DNA from: Clostridium bornimense
GTDB taxonomy: Bacteria; Bacillota; Clostridia; Clostridiales; Clostridiaceae
Assembly: GCF_018917145.1 (NCBI RefSeq)
Contig: NZ_JAHLOD010000001.1
Span: 118,537 to 182,536 of the forward strand
Direction: 5' to 3'
Length of the DNA stretch: 64,000 nt
Shown: positions 25,334 to 33,883 of the stretch, in pieces
How the letters are laid out: each line of letters opens with the position of its first letter
Position numbering within the stretch: position 1 is the first letter of the stretch
Notes under the pieces: model-generated
Database searches by the model: none
The model's input: only the letters and a program-made list of their open reading frames with translations
Told to the model about the DNA's origin: nothing
Position numbers and translations under genes: made by a program

Positions 25334-26155
25334 TTATTGTAATAATTGAAGAACACCTTGTGGTGCTGAATTAGCTTGTGCAAGCATTGATTGTGCTGCT
25401 TGTGCTAAGATATTAGTTTTAGAATAATTCATCATTTCTTCAGCCATATCTACGTCTCTTATTCTTGATTCTGCTGCTTGTAAGTTTTCTGCAGTATTAT
25501 CTGTAGAAGTGATTGCTGATTCTAATCTATTTTGTACTGAACCAAATTCTGATCTTTGTGATGATACAGTCTTGATTGCTTCATCTAAAGCTGTTATTGC
25601 AGAATTAGCATTAGTTTTATTTTTGATATCTAAAGAACCTATTGATAATCCAGTAGAACTCATATCTGCTAATTGGATTGATATAGTTTGACCTGCATTT
25701 GCCCCTACTTGGAATGCTAATGCATCACCGCTTGCTGCATTTGATGATAATAAAGATTGCTTATTAAATTGAGTTTGGCTTGCAATTCTGTCAACTTCTT
25801 TTGATAATTGTTGGAACTCTTTATCTATAAGTTCTCTATCTTCAGATATGTTTGTATCATTAGCTGATTGTACTGATAATTCTCTCATTCTTTGAAGAAT
25901 TGAGTGAGTTTCATTTAAAGCTCCTTCTGCTGTTTGGATTAATGAAATACCATCTTGAGCATTTCTTGATCCTTGTTCTAATCCTCTGATTTGTCCTCTC
26001 ATTTTTTCTGAGATTGAAAGTCCTGCTGCATCATCTCCAGCTCTGTTTATTCTTAAACCTGAGCTTAACTTTTCAATTGACTTTCCTTGATTTGTGTTGT
26101 TGATTCCCATTTGTCTGTTTGCGTTCATCGCATTCATATTGTGATTAATTATCAT
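25334..26155 (-). CDS. Flagellin (first copy in the tandem pair)
   Basis: 273 residues from the ATG at 26155 (MIINHNMNAMNANRQMG). An in-frame ATG five codons earlier overlaps the GGAGG itself, so the inner ATG, 8 bases downstream of GGAGG, is the start. D0/D1 regions are near-identical to the second copy; the middle contains SSNAASGDALAFQVGANAGQ and the C-terminus ends AQANSAPQGVLQLLQ. Short type without D2/D3. It follows fliT, with its own promoter-like site, leader hairpin and terminator. Two near-identical tandem genes suggest recent duplication. Confidence 0.95.
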   Translation of the reverse strand: MIINHNMNAMNANRQMGINNTNQGKSIEKLSSGLRINRAGDDAAGLSISEKMRGQIRGLEQGSRNAQDGISLIQTAEGALNETHSILQRMRELSVQSANDTNISEDRELIDKEFQQLSKEVDRIASQTQFNKQSLLSSNAASGDALAFQVGANAGQTISIQLADMSSTGLSIGSLDIKNKTNANSAITALDEAIKTVSSQRSEFGSVQNRLESAITSTDNTAENLQAAESRIRDVDMAEEMMNYSKTNILAQAAQSMLAQANSAPQGVLQLLQ

Positions 26156-26183
26156 TTTATATTCCTCCATGACTTTAAAATAT

Positions 26184-26205
26184 TAATAGACTTCCCTGTC
26201 TATTA
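26184..26205 (-). promoter_or_regulatory. Candidate CsrA-binding hairpin in the flagellin leader
   Basis: Minus-strand RNA UAAUAGAC-AGGGAA-GUCUAUUA forms a perfect 8-bp stem with GGGA in a six-base loop. It lies 28 bases before the start codon, with a second GGA element in the ribosome site. This two-site layout is that of CsrA-repressed flagellin mRNA. Confidence 0.7.
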
Positions 26206-26208
26206 ATA

Positions 26209-26235
26209 TTTTCGTTACATCTTACTATAACTTTA
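26209..26235 (-). promoter_or_regulatory. Sigma28-like promoter of flagellin
   Basis: Minus strand TAAA (26232-26235), 15 bases, AACGAAAA (26209-26216). The -35 and spacing are exact; the -10 matches 5 of 8 positions. The position relative to the hairpin and gene equals that of the better site at 25222-25248. Confidence 0.65.
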
Positions 26236-26320
26236 CATATTTTTATATAATTTTACTGGGTTTTTTTGTAACATTTTTCGACAACTTTTTTTCTATTTTT
26301 AATTTATACTTTATAAGAAA

Positions 26321-26358
26321 ATGACTCAAAGCAAATTTTATCTTGCTTTGAGTCATTA
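26321..26358 (-). terminator. Terminator of the fliD-fliT transcript
   Basis: Perfect 15-bp inverted repeat (26321-26335 with 26344-26358), 8-base loop, followed on the minus strand by TTTTC. It starts 11 bases after the fliT stop. Confidence 0.82.
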
Positions 26359-26369
26359 ATACTATTATA

Positions 26370-26705
26370 TTATATTCTTTTATTCAACATACTAACATTA
26401 GTAGAACTAATATTACCATAAGCTCCTACTGCACTTTTATTAATAGCTGTACTTTTTATTTTTTCTTTAATTTCTTTCTGCTTTTCCCTGATAATCCTCT
26501 CTAATTGATTTTCTACATTAATCAAATCAATTTCTTGAGCATATTTCTTAAATTCATCCAAAGTATAATTAAGATTATCTATCTTCTCAATAATAACATC
26601 TTTTTCTTCTAATAAGATATTTAACTTCTCAACATCATCTTTTTCAACTGCTTCTATGGAATCAATATTTAATTGATTATATTTCTCTAATAATTCTTTA
26701 AGCAT
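26370..26705 (-). CDS. fliT: FliT-like flagellar chaperone
   Basis: 111 residues, helical and acidic, rich in Lys/Glu with heptad-like spacing (LNILLEEKDVIIEKIDNLNY, LERIIREKQKEIKEKIKS). The start overlaps the fliD stop by one base (TAATG), and FliT-type chaperones for the filament cap FliD are commonly encoded next to fliD. The polar C-terminal tail (YGNISSTNVSMLNKR) may be flexible. Sequence identity with FliT is weak; the assignment rests on size, helical character and position. Confidence 0.65.
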   Translation of the reverse strand: MLKELLEKYNQLNIDSIEAVEKDDVEKLNILLEEKDVIIEKIDNLNYTLDEFKKYAQEIDLINVENQLERIIREKQKEIKEKIKSTAINKSAVGAYGNISSTNVSMLNKRI

Positions 26706-29086
26706 TATGATCCACTACTAAATTGTTGAGTTAACCAAGATTGTTGAGAATTTAACTTTGACATTGCCGTTTCTAATGATGCGAATTTATTATAATACTT
26801 ATTTTCTGCATCTGTCAGTTTTTCTAATAATGTATCTATATTTTCTTGAATTTTAACAAGATTTTTAGATAATGTATTAGTTGAATCTCCTTCAAATCCT
26901 GCTATATCAACAAGATATCCTTTATTCCCACTAGTACTTCTAGTTGTTCTAAGAGCATCATTAAGAGCATCACTTATTCTATGGAATATACCACAATTAT
27001 TCATTCTATCTTTTCTCTCATCCGCTGTTAGATCAGATGTATATACTGAAGCTTCCGCATTATTTTGTGTAAATAAACTAACTACTGCATCACCATTTTC
27101 TTCTAATGCTGCTTTTAATTTCTCTTCATCAAGTACTATTGTTGGCGCACTAGTATAATCACTTGTAAATGAAATTCCAACTTGACTCATACTAATACCT
27201 GCCCCTTCTACAGGAGTATTTACAGCAGTTCTTAATGCTGAACTTAGCTTATTTAAATATGTATCATTTCTTAATAACCCTTGCTTTGCTTTAGTTTCCC
27301 AAAGTTCTATTTCCTTTTCTGTCATTTCTTCTTTTTGTTCATCAGTTAATGGCTCATATGATGAAAGTTTCTTTTCACTGGTTAATGTATACATTTTTGT
27401 AATTAAAGAATTATACCCATCAATTACTTCCTTTATATTTTTAACAGCTTCATCTACATTTCCTTCTACAGTAAAAGTTTCTGTGTAAGGTGTCTTTTCT
27501 GGGTCCTTAACTAAATTTATTTCTATTCCATCTATAGTGAAGTTATTTTTATTTTTTTGTAATGTTTGTTGTCCATTAGGAGTTTTCATAATTATTTCTG
27601 CATCTTTACCTTCTATAGTTTTATCCATTTTACTACCATTAGCAAATAAAGCGCCTAAAAAGTTTCCATTTGTATCCTTCATGGTTATATTTGCATCAGA
27701 ACCAGTATTTTTAGAAGCTATAGTAAATGATTTTGTAACTTCTGAATATGATACATTAACACCAGCTTCATTTGAAATATCTTTAGTAATTTGACTAATA
27801 GTCTTATTTGCATCTGCTCCATCAAAATCATATTCAAATTTAACATCATTGATTTCAAATGATACTTTTTTATCTGTAACTCCAATACCTTCAAGAATAT
27901 CTGACATCTTAGAAGAAGTATTTCCTTTTACCTCAAATCTACTATCAAGACCTAAGGTACTTGTTGCATTTCCTGTTAGGATTACTTGTTTATCACTTTT
28001 AGATGTTACAGAAAGTTTTCCTCCATTGTTGCTAAATGAAATCTCATCATTATTTCCTAATTTACTATTCAAATCTGATACTAGAGATTCCATAATCTCA
28101 TCATCACTCATACCATCAAAATTTTGTTCACTCAATTTTATATCTATTGTTTTTTGTTCGTCACCATTACCAATACTTATTTTAAATGTATCATTAACAC
28201 CACTTACTATTTGTGGCGCATATTTTTTTGTACTAGTAATATTTTTAGAATAATTAGTTTCTCCAACTTTTACATCATCTTTATTAATTACTATATCGCC
28301 ATCATCATTTAAGGCTACTTTTAAATTCTTTAAATTTTCATTTTCACTTAAACTACTATCATCCTTTATTGCTTTATCTAATGCACTTTGAATCTTGCTC
28401 TTAAGCTCACTAGCAGTATAATTTCCTTCTTCTAATTCAATTTCTATTGATTCTCCTGAATTTAATTGTATAGTTTCTTTATGATCTGCACCAATTGCGA
28501 TCTTTTTTTCAATTTCTATTGAATTTGTATCACTATTAACAGTTGCTATATATTTGTCCTTTAATGATTCATCACTAGATATTGCTTTATTATAAGCTGA
28601 TGCTACATCAGATAAATTACTATAAGCTTTGTTATCAATATTAACATTTTTTCCTTCAATACTTATAGTATTATTTGAATCAGTTATATTCACAGGTATC
28701 TTACTAGCACCACCTGTAGCAAAAGCTATCTTTTTCTCACCAGTTAGTGTCGCTTCCTTAGCAAGATTATTAACAGTAATAGAATATGTACCTTTAACAG
28801 ACCCTACTCCTGGTTTAACACTTATACCTGAAGTGCTACTTAATCCAGTTGCTTTAAATGTAGATAAGTTTTTCGAACTTAACATATTACTTGAACTAGT
28901 TACATTGAAATACTTATTCTTAAAGTCATTAGCTTCTGTCATTAAATCTCTATATAGAGTTTGTTTCCATGTTACAGTTTGCAAATTTTTCTTTGCTTTA
29001 TCTACTCTATTTTGTTGAACAGATACCATACTTTTTACTAATGAATCAACATCTAATCCAGTTGCTAATCCTGTTACTCTAGTCAT
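26705..29086 (-). CDS. fliD: Flagellar filament cap protein FliD (hook-associated protein 2)
   Basis: 793 residues; caps the growing filament and guides flagellin folding. N-terminal FliD_N: VTGLATGLDVDSLVKSMVSVQ, with KQTLYRDLMTEANDFKNKYF. The C-terminal FliD_C region (about 560-790) contains VKNIKEVIDGYNSLITKMYTLTSEKK and ends NKYYNKFASLETAMSKLNSQQSWLTQQF, the coiled D0/D1 return. Between about 100 and 520 lies a large variable part with several Ser/Thr/Asn-rich repeats (e.g. YSITVNNLA, ISNEAGVNVSYSEVTKSF), making the protein longer than most FliD. It is preceded by fliS (2-base gap) and overlaps fliT by one base. Confidence 0.93.
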   Translation of the reverse strand: MTRVTGLATGLDVDSLVKSMVSVQQNRVDKAKKNLQTVTWKQTLYRDLMTEANDFKNKYFNVTSSSNMLSSKNLSTFKATGLSSTSGISVKPGVGSVKGTYSITVNNLAKEATLTGEKKIAFATGGASKIPVNITDSNNTISIEGKNVNIDNKAYSNLSDVASAYNKAISSDESLKDKYIATVNSDTNSIEIEKKIAIGADHKETIQLNSGESIEIELEEGNYTASELKSKIQSALDKAIKDDSSLSENENLKNLKVALNDDGDIVINKDDVKVGETNYSKNITSTKKYAPQIVSGVNDTFKISIGNGDEQKTIDIKLSEQNFDGMSDDEIMESLVSDLNSKLGNNDEISFSNNGGKLSVTSKSDKQVILTGNATSTLGLDSRFEVKGNTSSKMSDILEGIGVTDKKVSFEINDVKFEYDFDGADANKTISQITKDISNEAGVNVSYSEVTKSFTIASKNTGSDANITMKDTNGNFLGALFANGSKMDKTIEGKDAEIIMKTPNGQQTLQKNKNNFTIDGIEINLVKDPEKTPYTETFTVEGNVDEAVKNIKEVIDGYNSLITKMYTLTSEKKLSSYEPLTDEQKEEMTEKEIELWETKAKQGLLRNDTYLNKLSSALRTAVNTPVEGAGISMSQVGISFTSDYTSAPTIVLDEEKLKAALEENGDAVVSLFTQNNAEASVYTSDLTADERKDRMNNCGIFHRISDALNDALRTTRSTSGNKGYLVDIAGFEGDSTNTLSKNLVKIQENIDTLLEKLTDAENKYYNKFASLETAMSKLNSQQSWLTQQFSSGS

Positions 29087-29088
29087 GT

Positions 29089-29475
29089 TTACGCCTCCTT
29101 TATACTCTTATCATAAGCCTCATGCCATAAGTTTCTAACATCAATCACAAGTGCTAATACTTTTTCCATTTCTTCTTTAGATTTAGTCATATTAGCTTTT
29201 ACCAAAGATTCAACAATAAATCCATATACATTTCTTAAATTTCTTGCCCATTCTCCTCCAGCTTCAACATCTAAAGTCACTATAAGCTCATTAAATATAT
29301 TCTGTGTTTTTATAAGATTTTCGTGAGCTAATGATATATTATTTTCTTCTATTCCTTTCAATGCTAACTTCGAAAATTTTACTGCTCCATCTACTAACAT
29401 TAATAATAATTGATTTTTAGATGCATAGTTTACAGAATTATTTTTATAAGCATTATATCCCCCTAAGTTTTGCAT
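29089..29475 (-). CDS. fliS: Flagellin export chaperone FliS
   Basis: 128 residues. Binds the flagellin C-terminus in the cytosol and prevents early polymerisation. The N-terminus NAYKNNSVNYASKNQLLLMLVDGAVKF is the classical FliS opening, followed by ALKGIEENNISLAHENLIKTQNIFNELIVTLD and a GGEWARNLRNVYGFI segment. Length is normal. AGGAGG lies 7 bases before the ATG; fliD follows by 2 bases. Confidence 0.95.
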   Translation of the reverse strand: MQNLGGYNAYKNNSVNYASKNQLLLMLVDGAVKFSKLALKGIEENNISLAHENLIKTQNIFNELIVTLDVEAGGEWARNLRNVYGFIVESLVKANMTKSKEEMEKVLALVIDVRNLWHEAYDKSIKEA

Positions 29476-29485
29476 AAATATCCTC

Positions 29486-29710
29486 CTATTCTACAATATC
29501 AAGAAATTTCTTATCCTCTTCTTCATTGGTTCCTTTAACTGCTGTAACTATATAAGTATCCCTGTTGTTATTATTACTATTTTTATCTTTATCATCTCTC
29601 TTGTATGCTTTTATATTATAGGAATTTAATTTATGAACTTTATCTACTTTAGTTACTTGTACAATTTTTTCTCTTGTACTTCGACTAATCTTGTTCAAAA
29701 CATATTCCAT
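29486..29710 (-). CDS. Small basic protein of unknown function in the flagellar operon
   Basis: 74 residues from the ATG at 29710, chosen because AGGA lies 9 bases before it (a TTG one codon earlier is less likely). Highly charged and low-complexity in the middle (KRDDKDKNSNNNN), beginning MEYVLNKISRSTREKIVQVT. No membrane segment, cysteine or known motif. Placed between flaG (11-base gap) and fliS (10-base gap), so co-transcribed with the filament assembly genes. I do not recognise it; a small regulatory or chaperone-like role is only a guess. Confidence 0.7.
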   Translation of the reverse strand: MEYVLNKISRSTREKIVQVTKVDKVHKLNSYNIKAYKRDDKDKNSNNNNRDTYIVTAVKGTNEEEDKKFLDIVE

Positions 29711-29721
29711 CAAATCACATC

Positions 29722-30075
29722 CTAGACCTTTTTATCCATAAAAATTCCAGCTCTTTCACACATTTTAGCAACCATATCTAGTATCTTTTCTGGTGGATAT
29801 TCTACTATAACTTCATCAGTTTCCTTATCATGTATTTTTATCATTACACTACCTAGTTCATCATGAACTTTATATTCAGCATATGTATCTTTTTCATCTA
29901 TGTATTTATTTAGTTCTTCTACAACTTTTTTTGCATCATTCCGACTTAAAGTTAATTCTGCCTCTGTATTGTTACCTTTATTTTCCTTATATAAAGAAAC
30001 TTCATAAGTTGAACCAGATAATTCTAAGGTAACTTGTTCCCCTTGATGAATTATGTTTACATCCATATCCACCAT
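29722..30075 (-). CDS. flaG: FlaG family protein
   Basis: 117 residues. The C-terminal half YKVHDELGSVMIKIHDKETDEVIVEYPPEKILDMVAKMCERAGIFMDKKV is the FlaG domain (HD-x-G, D-x-ET-x-EVI, PPEKILD). FlaG proteins influence filament length. The N-terminal half is unlike other FlaG proteins. An ATG three codons in is an alternative start, since AAGGAAGG lies very near the first ATG. Flanked by csrA (10 bases) and the unknown small gene. Confidence 0.85.
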   Translation of the reverse strand: MVDMDVNIIHQGEQVTLELSGSTYEVSLYKENKGNNTEAELTLSRNDAKKVVEELNKYIDEKDTYAEYKVHDELGSVMIKIHDKETDEVIVEYPPEKILDMVAKMCERAGIFMDKKV

Positions 30076-30085
30076 TCCTTCCTTA

Positions 30086-30301
30086 TTATTTCTTTAAGAT
30101 ACTAAGTAAATCTTTCTTGCTACTTATTGCCTTCTTATTTTCTTCTTTTACTTCTGCTACTAATTCTTTTCTAAGAATAGTAACATCATTTGGTGCTTTT
30201 ATCGCAAGTTTTACTACACCGTCTTTAGAACTAACTACAGTTACTTCAATATCATCACCTATTAAAATTGTTTCTTCTTTCTTACGAGTTATAACTAGCA
30301 T
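30086..30301 (-). CDS. csrA: Carbon storage regulator / translational repressor CsrA
   Basis: 71 residues. [23 protein letters not shown] is the conserved N-terminal strand (LVITRK...I.IGDDI), followed by [26 protein letters not shown] with the RNA-binding VxILRxE. CsrA binds GGA in hairpin loops near ribosome sites; here the two flagellin leaders are obvious targets. fliW ends 3 bases upstream, as in other Firmicutes where FliW binds and antagonises CsrA. AAGGAG lies 6 bases before the ATG. Confidence 0.96.
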   Translation of the reverse strand: MLVITRKKEETILIGDDIEVTVVSSKDGVVKLAIKAPNDVTILRKELVAEVKEENKKAISSKKDLLSILKK

Positions 30302-30304
30302 GAG

Positions 30305-30709
30305 TTACTCCTTAAAAATTTTTTCTTTTATTTTATATTTAGAATCATTAAGTATAACTTGTTTACCTCTACTATTAGCTACATTTATGATTAATGGAGC
30401 CATAAGATTTGATGTAAAATCTTCTCTATTTTTACCTAATGTAACTGTATTAACTACTAATACTTCATCTTCTTTTTTTATTTCTAATTCTTCTATAAGT
30501 TTATCATCTAACTTTATTTCATAATCTTCTTTAAATATAAAAGGATTTGTAACAATAATACCTAATTGTTCATCCTCTAAATTTTGTAGCAAATAAAATA
30601 CTCCATTTTCTTCTATTTCCTCAATAACATATGTTTTATATTCTTCTAAACCTAAAAGACCATCTTGGAAAAATATGTTCTTGTTAAATATACCGTCTAT
30701 ACTCGCCAT
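30305..30709 (-). CDS. fliW: Flagellar assembly factor FliW (CsrA antagonist)
   Basis: 134 residues from the ATG at 30709; an upstream in-frame ATG overlaps the GGAGG and is rejected. Family features: FFQDGLLGLEEYKTYVI, FYLLQNLEDEQLGIIVTNPFIF, and VLVVNTVTLGKNREDFTSNLMAPLIINVANSRGKQVILND. FliW binds CsrA without RNA competition and also binds flagellin, so export of flagellin frees CsrA inhibition. Paired with csrA downstream. Confidence 0.94.
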   Translation of the reverse strand: MASIDGIFNKNIFFQDGLLGLEEYKTYVIEEIEENGVFYLLQNLEDEQLGIIVTNPFIFKEDYEIKLDDKLIEELEIKKEDEVLVVNTVTLGKNREDFTSNLMAPLIINVANSRGKQVILNDSKYKIKEKIFKE

Positions 30710-30723
30710 GAAAACCTCCATAA

Positions 30724-31677
30724 TTATACGTAGTCAATTAACGTTGGTTGCAATACCTTTGCAGAAACTTGAAGTGATGCTTGATAAACAGACTGTAGTG
30801 TCATAAGATTTATTACTGTCTCTGCAAAGTCTATATCTTCAGTTTCAGATAATATTTCAGTCATATTATAAGTTTCATCTTCATTTTTAGACTGTGCATC
30901 CTCCATTCTATTTTGCATAGCTCCAACTTGAGATCTTGTTTTCAATACATGATTTTGAAAGTCTTGAATATCAGTAAGACATTCCCCTGTTAGCTTCTCT
31001 AAATCATCGGCATTCCCTGATGCTAAAGTTGTCATTATATTATCCATAATATCTCTTATATCTTTTGATTCACCTTTGCTATTTGTAAAAGAAAACAGAT
31101 CTGTTACTGAATTTGTATATTCTAACGTAACGCCTTGTGATACTTCAACCACTAGCTTTGTATCTAATTGATCTTTAACATTAGGATCAGTAACATTAGC
31201 TATGGTAAGTTTATTAGTTCCATCTGCATCTTTTACTATTTCTACAGGCTTATCTCCTGTTCGAGTTCCACCAAAAATATATTTTCCATCAAAATTTGTA
31301 TTTAAAATTTGACCCATATGCCCAATTTGCTCATTAATAGTATTTCTTATAGCTTCTCTTTCTTCAGTTGAATACGCACCATTTCCTGCTGCCATTATAT
31401 TTTCATTTATGCTTTTTAAAACTTCATTTAATTGCCCAAGTGCTGTATCTGCTGTGTCTAAATAATTTATAGTAGAAGCTATATTCTTGTTATATTGTTC
31501 ATTTGCTTTCAAATCTCTATTAAGTTGCATTATTCTTGAAACTTTAAGTGGATTATCTGATGCTTTATTTACCGTTTTTCCACTAGTTAACTGTTTCTGA
31601 ATAGTTTGCATATTACCTAAATTGTTTTGTGTATCTCTCATAAATTGATTCACTAGCATACTATTTGTTACTCTCAT
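30724..31677 (-). CDS. flgL: Hook-filament junction protein FlgL (HAP3)
   Basis: 317 residues, structural protein joining hook and filament. N-terminus RVTNSMLVNQFMRDTQNNL...QLTSGKTVNKASDNPLKV and GQLNEVLKSINENIMAAGNGAYS are the flagellin-like D0/D1; FDGKYIFGGTRTGDKPV marks the start of the middle domain; the C-terminus MTEILSETEDIDFAETVINLMTLQSVYQASLQVSAKVLQPTLIDYV is characteristic. Normal length. 11 bases after flgK. Confidence 0.95.
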   Translation of the reverse strand: MRVTNSMLVNQFMRDTQNNLGNMQTIQKQLTSGKTVNKASDNPLKVSRIMQLNRDLKANEQYNKNIASTINYLDTADTALGQLNEVLKSINENIMAAGNGAYSTEEREAIRNTINEQIGHMGQILNTNFDGKYIFGGTRTGDKPVEIVKDADGTNKLTIANVTDPNVKDQLDTKLVVEVSQGVTLEYTNSVTDLFSFTNSKGESKDIRDIMDNIMTTLASGNADDLEKLTGECLTDIQDFQNHVLKTRSQVGAMQNRMEDAQSKNEDETYNMTEILSETEDIDFAETVINLMTLQSVYQASLQVSAKVLQPTLIDYV

Positions 31678-31688
31678 TTAACTCACCC

Positions 31689-33467
31689 TTATCTCTTTAA
31701 TCCATTTATTAATACATCTAATAATTCATCAACTGTTGATATAATTTTAGCATTAGCACCATATGCATGTTGAAATTGTATTAAATTAACCATTTCTTCA
31801 TCCAATGATACTCCTGACACTTCCAATCTTTGATTTTCAAAATCACTAAGAAGTGCCGTTTGATTAGTAACAACTCTCTTAGCTTCTTGAGTTTGAACTC
31901 CTAACTTGTTTATTATATCTTTATAATAACTTTCAACTTTCATTCCTTTTTTGTCTGAAGTTATTGTTAAAACACCATATTCATTTTCTGTTAAGTTACC
32001 CACAAATTCTTCTCTTGTAGTACTGGAATTCATATTTTGTATCATCATCATGGTATCCATAATTTGTGCTATAGCAAGAGCTCTTTTCCCATCACCCACA
32101 CCACTATTCTCATCTTTTCCTGCATTAATTTTCATAACATCAGCAAGAATTTCTTTATTGATGCTTATATTTCCTGCAGTTATATCCTTTTCAGCAGCTA
32201 ATACCTCATCAAGATTTGTTAATTTTCCACTTGAATCATACTTAGCTACATCACTATTAACAAAGAACGGCATAGTATCCTTGTTAGCATCTGCTGAAGC
32301 ACTATGTACAGCATTAACTGCTAACGCCATAGATTTTGCCACATTATTTATTTGCACTATATATTCATCCAATTGTGCTTGAACATCTTGATGTCCTTTT
32401 AACTCTCCTGAACTTGGTTTAAATATATTAAGATTTGAAAAATTTACAACTTCATTTTCAGAAATTGTTTCACATCCATTTTTTATTGCGTCTCCATCTT
32501 TATCTGCCCAAAGAACTCTTGTTTGTGATAGTTCCTTTGCTTCTTCTTCAGTCATATTAACTTTTATGGTTCTTGCATTAGTGTTACTTGTCATATCTCC
32601 ATGTCTATAGTAAGTAACTTCATAAGTATAGGTACCATCAGCATTAACAGTACCTGTCTTATCTATATTTGCCACATAAGAAAAAGACTTCACTTCTTTA
32701 TTAAATACTGATTTAACAAGTGTTGGATCTATAACACCATTACTATCTGCTGGTGATACATTTTCTCCATTAAAGTTCTGATTTCTATCCACACTTATAT
32801 TCATCTTTTCACTTAATTGATCTAAAAGCAAATCTCTTCTATCCATTAAATCATTTGGAGATTGCCCAGCAACAGATACTTGAATTATTTCTTGATTAAT
32901 AGTATCTAACTGATTTAATATTGAACTAACATCAAAAACTGTTTGTTTTATACTTTCACAAGCATCTTCTTGCATCTTAGTTAATTGATTATAATAACTA
33001 TTCAATGCTCCTGTTAATGCATCAGTTTTTTGAGCTAATACAGTTCTTGCATTAGAATCAGCTGGACTATTAGAAACATCTTGCCATGCCTTAAAAAAAT
33101 CAGACATAATACTAGTTAGTCCACTATCACTTGGTTCATTTAATATTCCTTCTACTTTACTAAGTGTTTCATATTTTATTTGATATTCACCTTGCTTTGA
33201 AGTTTCGTTTCTTACTTGATAATCTAAAAAGTGATTTCTTACTCTAGTAACAGACGCTACTTCTACCCCTGTTCCAAATTGACCTGGTCCTGCCATCGAT
33301 GAAAAACTTGGAGCTGAAAATGGTGTTGTAGTTTGAAGTTTCGCTACTTGTCTTGAATACCCTTCTGTATTAGCATTTGATATATTGTGAGATGTAACAT
33401 TTATATTTGCTTGTGTAGCATTCATTCCTGACTTTGCCGTATTTAATGTACTCATTAACCCTAACAT
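31689..33467 (-). CDS. flgK: Hook-filament junction protein FlgK (HAP1)
   Basis: 592 residues. Starts MLGLMSTLNTAKSGMNATQ and continues VTSHNISNANTEGYSRQ, the rod/hook-type flagellar motif; GTGVEVASVTRVRNHFLDYQVRNE and SDSGLTSIMSDFFKAWQDVSNSPAD follow. C-terminus SGVSLDEEMVNLIQFQHAYGANAKIISTVDELLDVLINGLKR is the FlgK signature. Secreted by the flagellar type III system, so no Sec signal. Follows flgN after 8 bases. Confidence 0.95.
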   Translation of the reverse strand: MLGLMSTLNTAKSGMNATQANINVTSHNISNANTEGYSRQVAKLQTTTPFSAPSFSSMAGPGQFGTGVEVASVTRVRNHFLDYQVRNETSKQGEYQIKYETLSKVEGILNEPSDSGLTSIMSDFFKAWQDVSNSPADSNARTVLAQKTDALTGALNSYYNQLTKMQEDACESIKQTVFDVSSILNQLDTINQEIIQVSVAGQSPNDLMDRRDLLLDQLSEKMNISVDRNQNFNGENVSPADSNGVIDPTLVKSVFNKEVKSFSYVANIDKTGTVNADGTYTYEVTYYRHGDMTSNTNARTIKVNMTEEEAKELSQTRVLWADKDGDAIKNGCETISENEVVNFSNLNIFKPSSGELKGHQDVQAQLDEYIVQINNVAKSMALAVNAVHSASADANKDTMPFFVNSDVAKYDSSGKLTNLDEVLAAEKDITAGNISINKEILADVMKINAGKDENSGVGDGKRALAIAQIMDTMMMIQNMNSSTTREEFVGNLTENEYGVLTITSDKKGMKVESYYKDIINKLGVQTQEAKRVVTNQTALLSDFENQRLEVSGVSLDEEMVNLIQFQHAYGANAKIISTVDELLDVLINGLKR

Positions 33468-33475
33468 AATTTCAC

Positions 33476-33883
33476 CTACCTATTTAACCTTCCGTTCCCA
33501 TTATATACATTTACTTCCCTATTTGGATTTATAAAACTCAACATTTTATTTGTAAACATAAGATTTTGTTTTATCAATGCATCATTAGTTCCTCTTTGCA
33601 AATCACAAAGATGTATTGTGGAATCTAACTTATAATAAATCTCTCTTCCCTCATTATCTAGCATTTCAAACATTTCTTTCTTTCCCATACCTACAAATAA
33701 ATTTCTTCTCTTCTTCTCTACTTTAGCTACTTCTACTGAAGCATCTTTAATAAGCTCTGCATCTTTTTCTAATAATAATGGATCTTTCCCAAATAAATGC
33801 TTATGTTGATCTTCTAAAACCTTAAGTAAGTTTTCCACTGCATTAATTTCTTCCATCATTATAGCTTTTAGAGTTTCTTTCAT
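33476..33883 (-). CDS. flgN: FlgN-family chaperone
   Basis: 135 residues, helical. LLKVLEDQHKHLFGKDPLLLEKDAELIKDASVEVAKVEKKRRNLF fits the FlgN domain, a cytosolic chaperone for FlgK and FlgL, which are encoded directly downstream. Start overlaps the flgM stop by one base. Sequence similarity is modest but size and gene order agree. Confidence 0.85.
   Translation of the reverse strand: MKETLKAIMMEEINAVENLLKVLEDQHKHLFGKDPLLLEKDAELIKDASVEVAKVEKKRRNLFVGMGKKEMFEMLDNEGREIYYKLDSTIHLCDLQRGTNDALIKQNLMFTNKMLSFINPNREVNVYNGNGRLNR

Noticed and set aside
26156..26170. Upstream ATG for the first flagellin
   Set aside because: This ATG overlaps the GGAGG; the inner ATG gives the conserved MIINHN start shared with the second copy.
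27849..28253. A 134-codon plus-strand frame within fliD
   Set aside because: Antisense shadow of the fliD variable region, no ribosome site or promoter.
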